Below are positions 7,578 to 12,874 of a DNA stretch of 12,874 nucleotides, piece after piece. Under the pieces are notes generated by a model. The model had not been told where the DNA came from and did not search any database. It saw nothing but the letters and a program-made list of their open reading frames with translations. Each line of letters starts with the position of its first letter. The first letter of the stretch is position 1. Both the position numbers and the translations under genes were made by a program. The stretch is from Bacillota bacterium (GTDB taxonomy: Bacteria > Bacillota > Clostridia > Christensenellales > Borkfalkiaceae). The stretch covers positions 1 to 12,874 of the forward strand of contig QAKM01000081.1 of the NCBI GenBank assembly GCA_003343805.1, written 5' to 3'.

Positions 7578-8180
7578 ATGGATATCAAATTCGACGAGCG
7601 CGGACTCATCTGCGCCATCGCACAGGACGCGGAGAGCGGCGACGTGCTCATGCAGGCATATATGAACCAAGAAGCCCTTGAAAAGACACTGGAAACGGGC
7701 TATGCGCACTATTGGAGCCGTTCAAGAAAGTACCTGTGGAAAAAGGGCGAAACGAGCGGGCACGTCCAGAAAGTCAAAGGCATCACCTTCGACTGCGACA
7801 AAGACTGCGTGCTCCTTCAGATCGAGCAAGTTGGTGCCGCCTGCCATACGGGCAGCCGCTCCTGCTTCTTCAACGTCGAAAAGGCAGAGGAGGGCGCGGG
7901 CGTGCGCTTTCTTTCCGAACTCGAGCGCGTTATCGACGACCGGAAGGAGCACCCCGAAGAGGGCTCCTACACGTCCTATCTCTTTGAAAAGGGCATCGAT
8001 AAGATCGCCAAGAAGATGGGGGAGGAAGCGGTGGAGACCGTTATCGCCTCCAAAAACGAAAACAAAGAGGAGCTCGTCGGCGAGACGGCAGATCTTTTGT
8101 ATCACCTTCTGGTGCTGCTGCGCGAAAAGAACGTATCGCTTGCGGATGTCTGCACCGAGCTCAAAGCAAGGCATAGCTGA
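7578..8180 (+). CDS. hisIE: Bifunctional PR-AMP cyclohydrolase / PR-ATP pyrophosphatase HisIE
   Basis: 200 residues, a natural fusion covering steps 2 and 3 of the pathway. The N-terminal HisI domain (about 1-110) has [20 protein letters not shown], the metal motif FDCDKD (Asp72, Asp74, Asp76) and [10 protein letters not shown] (Cys89, Cys96). The C-terminal HisE domain (about 111-200) has a MazG-like helical pattern: [13 protein letters not shown] (Glu149, Glu150, Glu153) and [13 protein letters not shown] (Glu169, Asp172). It starts directly after the hisF stop, with no gap; GAGGAA just before the hisF stop is its ribosome site. The order cyclohydrolase then pyrophosphatase is the usual one in this fusion. 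Confidence 0.97.
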   Translation: MDIKFDERGLICAIAQDAESGDVLMQAYMNQEALEKTLETGYAHYWSRSRKYLWKKGETSGHVQKVKGITFDCDKDCVLLQIEQVGAACHTGSRSCFFNVEKAEEGAGVRFLSELERVIDDRKEHPEEGSYTSYLFEKGIDKIAKKMGEEAVETVIASKNENKEELVGETADLLYHLLVLLREKNVSLADVCTELKARHS

Positions 8181-8195
8181 AGAGGAATACGCCGG

Positions 8196-9170
8196 ATGAG
8201 AGAAACAGGAACGCTCCTTTCCTTCCGCCCGTCCATCAAGGTCATGGATGCGACGATGCGCGACGGAGGGCTTGTCAACAAATTTGCTTTTTCCGATGAG
8301 TGGGTGCGCGCGCTCGTAAGCGCCAATGTTCGCGCGGGCGTGGATTATATGGAACTCGGATACAAGTCCGATCCTGATCTCTTCGATGAAAACAAGTTCG
8401 GTCTATGGAAATTCTGCCGCGACGAGGAAGTTTTCAACGTACTCGGAGGGGTGCCGGAGGGGCTCAAACTCTCGTGCATGGCGGATGTCGGCCGCTGCAA
8501 CTATGAGCGCGACATCGGCCCGCGCGAAAACAGTCCGTTTACGATGTACCGCATCGCAACGTACATCAACACCATTCCCGCGGCGCTTGCGATGGTCGAG
8601 CACTGCCACAAGATGGGCTACGAGACGGCGGTCAACATCATGGCGATCTCCAAGGCGACGGAAAAAGAACTCTCGCTGGCGCTTGAGCTCATCGGCCGAT
8701 CCCCCGCCGACATCATCTATATCGTGGACAGCTACGGCTCCATCTACCCCGAAGAGATACGCGTCATTGCAGAGCGCTATCTCGAGACGGGCGAAAAGTA
8801 CGGAAAAGCCATCGGCATCCACGCGCACAACAACCAGGAACTCGCCTTTGCAAATACCATTGAATGCACGGCGCTGGGCGTCGACTTCCTCGATGCGACC
8901 GTTTCCGGCATGGGGAGGGGGGCAGGCAACTGCCGCATGGAGCTGCTGCTTGCCTTCCTGAAGAATCCCAAATACAAACTCCCGCATATCCTTCGCTTTG
9001 CGGAGAAATATATGCCTGTCATCCGCCAGCAGGGAGCCGTGTGGGGATTCAATCCCGCCTACCTTCTGACGGGCGCCCTCAACCGCCACCCCTCGAGCGC
9101 CATCCGCTTCACCGAAGAGGGAAGAGGGGACTACGCCGCGTTTTTCAACGAGCTTTTAGAGCAGGAGTGA
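8196..9170 (+). CDS. DRE-TIM aldolase/metallolyase-like protein of unknown function
   Basis: 324 residues. The fold family is HMG-CoA lyase-like (4-hydroxy-2-oxovalerate aldolase, isopropylmalate and citramalate synthases). The metal site is DATMRDGG near the N-terminus (Arg22, Asp23) plus IHAHNNQELAFAN (His209, His211) and the glycine-rich SGMGRGAGNCRMELLLAFL. Length and lack of a leucine-regulatory domain suggest an aldolase or lyase rather than a synthase. The residue after RDGG is Leu26, where the BphI-type aldolase has its catalytic His20 (RDGSH), so the 4-hydroxy-2-oxovalerate reaction should not be assumed. No acetaldehyde dehydrogenase partner is nearby. It lies 15 nt after hisIE with its own AGAGGAA (8181-8187), so it is probably the last gene of the his transcript. 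Substrate is unknown. Confidence 0.8.
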   Translation: MRETGTLLSFRPSIKVMDATMRDGGLVNKFAFSDEWVRALVSANVRAGVDYMELGYKSDPDLFDENKFGLWKFCRDEEVFNVLGGVPEGLKLSCMADVGRCNYERDIGPRENSPFTMYRIATYINTIPAALAMVEHCHKMGYETAVNIMAISKATEKELSLALELIGRSPADIIYIVDSYGSIYPEEIRVIAERYLETGEKYGKAIGIHAHNNQELAFANTIECTALGVDFLDATVSGMGRGAGNCRMELLLAFLKNPKYKLPHILRFAEKYMPVIRQQGAVWGFNPAYLLTGALNRHPSSAIRFTEEGRGDYAAFFNELLEQE

Positions 9171-9237
9171 GGTCCTATCCGAGGCCCGTCCTGTTTGCAA
9201 AAAATGAAAAGTAGGTGAAGTTTTCCAAATTTTCTTT

Positions 9238-9268
9238 CACGCATACTTGACAATATTATATATGCGTG
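9238..9268. promoter_or_regulatory. Perfect inverted repeat around the -35 box (candidate operator)
   Basis: CACGCATA (9238-9245) and TATGCGTG (9261-9268) are exact reverse complements separated by 15 bp. Half-site centres are 23 bp apart, about two helical turns. The arms flank TTGACA and reach the extended -10, so a bound dimeric regulator would block polymerase. The regulator is not in this window. Confidence 0.5.
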
Positions 9269-9275
9269 GTAGGAT
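9247..9275 (+). promoter_or_regulatory. Candidate sigma-A promoter for the ABC exporter operon
   Basis: A perfect TTGACA (9247-9252), a 17-bp spacer, and TAGGAT (9270-9275) preceded by TGG, an extended -10. The predicted start is near 9282, giving a leader of about 110 nt before the TTG start codon at 9394. GATAAT at 9273-9278 is an alternative -10 with poorer spacing. Confidence 0.65.
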
Positions 9276-9292
9276 AATGATAAAAAGAGAAT

Positions 9293-9325
9293 GCGTAAAT
9301 TTCGGCTCGGGATTTACGCTTTTCT
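9293..9325 (+). terminator. Terminator-like hairpin in the ABC leader (possible attenuator)
   Basis: GCGTAAATTTCG (9293-9304) pairs with CGGGATTTACGC (9308-9319): 12 pairs including two G-U, with a GCT triloop. TTTTCTTAT follows. It lies just after the predicted start of the ABC transcript and 68 nt before the gene. It could be an attenuator, or simply the end of the his transcript, since no better terminator is seen between 9171 and 9246. Confidence 0.55.
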
Positions 9326-9358
9326 TATATGGCTTACGGTTTCAATTTTTTTCTTACA

Positions 9359-9380
9359 TTTCGCATTTAACGATGCGAAA
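9359..9380 (+). promoter_or_regulatory. Hairpin directly upstream of the ABC Shine-Dalgarno
   Basis: TTTCGCAT (9359-9366) and ATGCGAAA (9373-9380) form a perfect 8-bp stem with a 6-nt loop. The stem ends on the base before AGGAGG. Its first arm contains CGCATT, which can alternatively pair with AATGCG at 9290-9295 in the upstream hairpin. Confidence 0.45.
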
Positions 9381-9396
9381 AGGAGGACTTCTTTTG
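9381..9396 (+). promoter_or_regulatory. Ribosome-binding site deciding a TTG start
   Basis: A consensus AGGAGG (9381-9386) sits 7 nt before TTG 9394. Alternative in-frame ATGs at 9277 and 9373 have no comparable site, so TTG is the preferred start of the first ABC gene. Confidence 0.75.
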
Positions 9397-11139
9397 TTAA
9401 AGACACTTGCAAAGAGCATCCGCGAGTACAAGTTGGCGTCCATCTTATCGCCGCTTTTCGTCTCGTTCGAGGTCATCCTCGAGTGCCTGATGCCCTTCGT
9501 CATCTCGATGCTCGTTGAAGTCATCGAAAGCAGCACCCCGACGATAGCGGAGATCTGGAAGTACGCAGGGATCCTGGTGGCGATCGCCGTCGCATCGCTC
9601 GTCACGGGTACGCTCGCGGGCGCATTCTGCGCACGCGCATCGACCGGCTTTGCCAAAAACCTGCGCAAAGACCTTTACTATCACATCCAGGACTTCTCGT
9701 TTGAGAACATCGACAAGTTCTCGACGCCTTCGCTCGTCACCCGTATGACGACGGACGTCACCAACGTGCAGCTTTCCTACATGATGATCGTGCGTCTTGC
9801 CATCCGCGCGCCCCTCATGGTCATCTTCTCCTTCGTCATGGCATTCGTCATGGGCGGCGACCTTGCGTGGATCTTCCTTGCCGTTGTCCCGCTCGTCGCA
9901 TTCGCTCTGTTTGCCATCATGTACAAGGTCATGCCCACTTTCCGCCGCCTCTTCCACAAGTACGACGACATGAACGAATCCATTCAGGAAAACGTCAGCG
10001 GCATCCGCGTCGTCAAGGCGTATGTGAGAGAGGAGTACGAAAAGCAGAAGTTCGGCAAGACTTCGACCGCCCTCATGAAGGACTTCACGAAGGCGGAGCG
10101 TCTGCTTGCATGGAACGACCCTATCATGCAGTTCGCCTTCTACGGCGTGCTGTCTGCCGTGCTGTTCGTGGGTTCCTACCTCATCATGAGCGTGGGCGAG
10201 CCCATGTACAACGTTGCAAGAGTCTCTCAGCTCATCGTGTACGGGATGCAGATCCTTTCCTCCGTCATGATGTTCTCGATGGTCTTTGCGATGATCGCGA
10301 TGTCGGGCGAATCTGCCCGCCGTATCGTCGAGATCCTCGTCGAAAAGAGCACGCTGCACGATCCCGAGAACCCCGTATATGAAGTCAAGGACGGCTCCAT
10401 CGACTTTGACCACGTCAACTTCAAGTATTCCCCGACGGCGGAAAAGAACGTCCTCGAGGCCATCGACCTCCACATCAAGTCGGGCGAGACGATCGGCATC
10501 ATCGGCGGTACGGGCTCTTCCAAGACGTCGCTCGTCAATCTTCTCTCCCGCCTCTACGACGTGACGGAAGGGAGCGTCAAGGTGGGCGGCGTGGACGTGC
10601 GGGCATACGATCTGACGGCGCTTCGCAATCAGGTCGCCGTTGTGCTCCAGAAGAACGTCCTCTTCTCGGGGACCATCAAGGAGAACCTCCGCTGGGGCAA
10701 CCCCGACGCGACGGACGAAGAGCTCGTCGAAGCGTGCAGGCTTGCGCAGGCAGACGACTTCATCCAGAGCTTCCCCGACAAGTACGATACCTACATCGAA
10801 CAGGGCGGTACCAACGTCTCGGGCGGTCAGAAGCAGCGTCTCTGCATTGCACGCGCGCTCCTCAAAAAGCCCAAGATTCTCGTCCTCGACGACTCGACGA
10901 GCGCCGTCGATACCCATACCGATGCGCTCATCCGCAAGGCATTCCGCGAATACATCCCCACGACGACCAAGATCATCATCGCGCAGCGCATCTCCTCGGT
11001 GGAGGACGCCGATCGCATCGTCGTCATGGACGGCGGCAAGATCAACGCCGTCGGCACGCACGAAGAACTCGTCAAGACCAATCCCATCTATGCGGAAGTC
11101 TATCACTCTCAGGTAAAGGGGGCAGACAATGAAAACTAA
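9394..11139 (+). CDS. ABC exporter half-transporter, degenerate-site subunit
   Basis: 581 residues: an N-terminal six-helix type IV exporter membrane domain (about 1-310) fused to an ATPase domain. Walker A is GGTGSSKT (371-378), the Q-loop is Gln419, and the signature is SGGQ (476-479). Walker B is ILVLDDSTSAVD, with Asp500 in place of the catalytic glutamate. The H-loop residue is Gln531 (IIIAQRIS) instead of histidine. These two substitutions are the pattern of the inactive-site subunit in heterodimeric exporters such as Thermotoga TM287 and Bacillus BmrC, so it should pair with the next gene. Likely substrates are drugs, lipids or peptides, which sequence cannot decide. The start is TTG 9394 behind AGGAGG. 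The last 11 bp overlap the partner gene. Confidence 0.93.
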   Translation: MLKTLAKSIREYKLASILSPLFVSFEVILECLMPFVISMLVEVIESSTPTIAEIWKYAGILVAIAVASLVTGTLAGAFCARASTGFAKNLRKDLYYHIQDFSFENIDKFSTPSLVTRMTTDVTNVQLSYMMIVRLAIRAPLMVIFSFVMAFVMGGDLAWIFLAVVPLVAFALFAIMYKVMPTFRRLFHKYDDMNESIQENVSGIRVVKAYVREEYEKQKFGKTSTALMKDFTKAERLLAWNDPIMQFAFYGVLSAVLFVGSYLIMSVGEPMYNVARVSQLIVYGMQILSSVMMFSMVFAMIAMSGESARRIVEILVEKSTLHDPENPVYEVKDGSIDFDHVNFKYSPTAEKNVLEAIDLHIKSGETIGIIGGTGSSKTSLVNLLSRLYDVTEGSVKVGGVDVRAYDLTALRNQVAVVLQKNVLFSGTIKENLRWGNPDATDEELVEACRLAQADDFIQSFPDKYDTYIEQGGTNVSGGQKQRLCIARALLKKPKILVLDDSTSAVDTHTDALIRKAFREYIPTTTKIIIAQRISSVEDADRIVVMDGGKINAVGTHEELVKTNPIYAEVYHSQVKGADNEN

Positions 11140-12874
11140 ACTGCACGCCAAAGTGCGCCCGAACACCCCCGAGGCACCTCAGGTCAAGCCCAAGAAGCAG
11201 AAGGGGACTTTCTCCCGCGTGATGAAGGCGCTCTTCCGCTATTATCCCGGCATGACGACGCTCACCATCATCTTCCTCGTCATCAACGCCATCGTGAGCT
11301 CCGTGCCCGCCATCTTCATGGAGAATATTTACTCCGTCATCGAAGAGGCGCAGACGGCAGGGCAGACATGGGCGGAAGTCGGCGGCGTCATCACGGGCAA
11401 TATGCTCACCCTCATCGGGATGTACGTCGTTTCACTCATCTTCGGCGCCATCCACGCACAGCTCCTTGCCATCATCACGCAGGGCTTCCTCGCCAAGATG
11501 CGCGAGCAGATGTTCGACGGGATGCAGGACCTTCCCATCCGCTATTTCGACACACACAACCACGGCGATATCATGAGTTACTATACGAACGATATCGACT
11601 CGCTGCGCCAGATGATCGCAGTCAGCCTGCCGCAGATCCTGCGTTCGGGCGTGATGGTTTTAACGCTCTTCGTGATGATGCTCTACTACAGCCTATACTT
11701 AACGCTCATCGTCGTGGTCGGCATCGTCGCGATGACCTTCATCACCAAAGTCATCGGCGGCGGTTCGGGCAGATTCTTCCTCGAACAGCAGCGCGCCATC
11801 GGTAAGACGGAGGGCTTCATCGAGGAGATGATGAACGGACAGAAGGTCGTCAAAGTGTTCTGCCATGAAGAGGAGGCAAAGCGCGACTTTGACCGCGTCA
11901 ACGACCATCTCTTCGAGCAGGCAGACCGCGCAAACCGTTACGCCAATATGCTCATGCCTATCATCATGAACATCGGCCACATCATGTACGTCATCGTGGC
12001 GCTGTGCGGCGCGTTCTTCATGCTCAACGGCGTGCAGAACATCGGCATCCTCGAGCTCACGAACGGAAGGATCACGAACATCGTCGAGATCGCGCCCTTC
12101 TCGGTCGCCGTCGTCGTCGCCTTCCTCCAGATGGCGCGTCAGTTCAGCAACAACGTGGGGCAGGTCTCGCAGCAGGTCAACTCCGTCGTCATGGGTCTTG
12201 CGGGCGCCAAGCGCATCACGATGCTCATCGACGAACAGCCCGAAACGGACGACGGCTATGTCACCCTCGTCAACGCCAAAGAGGATGAGAACGGAAATCT
12301 GACCGAGTGCGAAGAGCGCACGGGTATGTGGGCGTGGAAGCACCCTCATCACGATGGCACGCTCACCTACACCAAGCTCGAAGGCGACGTCAGAATGTAC
12401 GACGTGGACTTCGGCTACACTCCCGAGAAGATCGTCCTGCACAACATCACGCTGTATGCGCGCCCCGGTCAAAAAGTTGCATTCGTCGGCGCGACGGGCG
12501 CGGGCAAGACGACCATCACCAACCTCATCAACCGCTTCTACGACATTGCGGACGGCAAGATCCGTTACGACGGCATCAACATCAACAAGATCAAGAAGGG
12601 CGAGCTGAGAAGGTCGCTCGGCATGGTGCTCCAGGATACCAACCTCTTCACGGGAACGGTCATGGACAACATCCGCTACGGCAGACTGGACGCAACGGAC
12701 GAGGAATGCAAAGCGGCCGCCCATCTTGCGGGCGCGGACGACTTCATCTCCCGCCTCCCCGAAGGGTACGACACCATGCTCACGCACAACGGCGCCAACC
12801 TCTCGCAGGGGCAGAGGCAGCTTCTGTCCATCGCGCGCGCAGCCGTTGCCGATCCGCCCGTCATGATCCTTGAC
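11129..12874 (+). CDS. ABC exporter half-transporter, partner subunit (3' truncated by window)
   Basis: An open frame from ATG 11129 to the window edge, 582 residues so far, with no stop. The membrane domain is preceded by a basic, proline-rich tail of about 28 residues. Walker A is GATGAGKT (454-461), the Q-loop is Gln502, and the signature is LSQGQ (558-562), the form seen in TM288-type partners. Walker B begins VMILD (578-582), and the window ends just before the expected catalytic glutamate. An extra charged and aromatic segment (about 375-418, with GMWAWKHPHHDG) lies between the membrane domain and the ATPase core. AAGGGGGC (11115-11122) is the ribosome site. The 11-bp overlap with the upstream gene indicates co-translation as a heterodimer. 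About 50-70 residues are probably missing. Confidence 0.92.
   Translation, partial: MKTKLHAKVRPNTPEAPQVKPKKQKGTFSRVMKALFRYYPGMTTLTIIFLVINAIVSSVPAIFMENIYSVIEEAQTAGQTWAEVGGVITGNMLTLIGMYVVSLIFGAIHAQLLAIITQGFLAKMREQMFDGMQDLPIRYFDTHNHGDIMSYYTNDIDSLRQMIAVSLPQILRSGVMVLTLFVMMLYYSLYLTLIVVVGIVAMTFITKVIGGGSGRFFLEQQRAIGKTEGFIEEMMNGQKVVKVFCHEEEAKRDFDRVNDHLFEQADRANRYANMLMPIIMNIGHIMYVIVALCGAFFMLNGVQNIGILELTNGRITNIVEIAPFSVAVVVAFLQMARQFSNNVGQVSQQVNSVVMGLAGAKRITMLIDEQPETDDGYVTLVNAKEDENGNLTECEERTGMWAWKHPHHDGTLTYTKLEGDVRMYDVDFGYTPEKIVLHNITLYARPGQKVAFVGATGAGKTTITNLINRFYDIADGKIRYDGININKIKKGELRRSLGMVLQDTNLFTGTVMDNIRYGRLDATDEECKAAAHLAGADDFISRLPEGYDTMLTHNGANLSQGQRQLLSIARAAVADPPVMILD

Larger units (their letters stand above)
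9171..9393 (+). other. AT-rich control region between the his operon and the ABC exporter
   Basis: The longest stretch without an assigned gene (223 bp), clearly more AT-rich than the coding DNA around it. It holds, in order: a weak imperfect hairpin after the aldolase stop (GGTCCT with AGGCCC, 9171-9187, no T-run), the candidate operator and promoter, the terminator-like hairpin, and the hairpin before the ribosome site. A short ORF starting at 9291 crosses both hairpins. Confidence 0.7.

Noticed and set aside
9171..9195. Terminator right after the aldolase gene
   Set aside because: GGTCCT and AGGCCC pair with a mismatch, and no run of T follows, so it is weak at best.
9247..9393. Longer first ABC subunit starting at 9247, 9277 or 9373
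   Set aside because: 9247 is the -35 box and 9277 lies before or at the predicted transcript start. The extra residues do not resemble an exporter N-terminus, and consensus AGGAGG points to TTG 9394.
9445..11166. Long open frame (573 codons) on the minus strand opposite the first ABC gene
   Set aside because: It is rich in Asp, His, Arg and Glu with no domain pattern, as expected from the complement of a GC-biased coding strand. The same applies to 3344-4909 and 11699-12787.

Overview
The window comes from a fairly GC-rich, endospore-forming member of the Bacillota, most likely the Clostridia. It carries the complete spoIIA sporulation operon (spoIIAA, spoIIAB, sigF). Its promoters are of the ordinary sigma-A type, its ribosome-binding sites are strong and purine-rich, and its histidine operon uses the short HisG plus HisZ arrangement. 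The lineage assignment is inferred from gene content, not from a database match.

Layout: (1) At the left edge, on the minus strand, is the 5' part of a CAU-anticodon tRNA gene with a near-consensus promoter at 83-111. (2) 246-1715, plus strand, holds spoIIAA-spoIIAB-sigF, the anti-anti-sigma, anti-sigma and sigma-F module that starts forespore-specific transcription. A rho-independent terminator at 1796-1825 ends it. (3) An extended -10 sigma-A promoter (1825-1854) directly abuts that terminator and drives hisZ-hisG-hisD-hisB-hisH-hisA-hisF-hisIE (1891-8180). These genes are joined by 4-bp ATGA overlaps or gaps of 0-1 nt, so they should be translationally coupled. They cover the histidine pathway except histidinol-phosphate aminotransferase (HisC) and histidinol-phosphatase, which are not in this window. 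(4) A DRE-TIM aldolase/metallolyase-like protein of unknown role (8196-9170) follows hisIE after 15 nt and looks like the last gene of the his operon. (5) After an AT-rich, structured 223-bp control region come two overlapping genes for a heterodimeric ABC exporter (9394-11139 and 11129 to the window end). The first half has a degenerate nucleotide site. The second looks canonical as far as it is visible and is cut off inside Walker B.

The least ordinary part is the region before the ABC genes. It combines a perfect 8-bp inverted repeat around the -35 box, a terminator-like hairpin just downstream of the predicted transcription start, a second hairpin touching the Shine-Dalgarno sequence of a TTG-started gene, possible alternative pairing between the two hairpins, and a short ORF encoding a hydrophobic peptide across both. 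Together they suggest layered control of the exporter (repressor plus attenuation), but this is inference from sequence. All protein-coding genes lie on the plus strand. No CRISPR array, insertion sequence or phage gene was seen.
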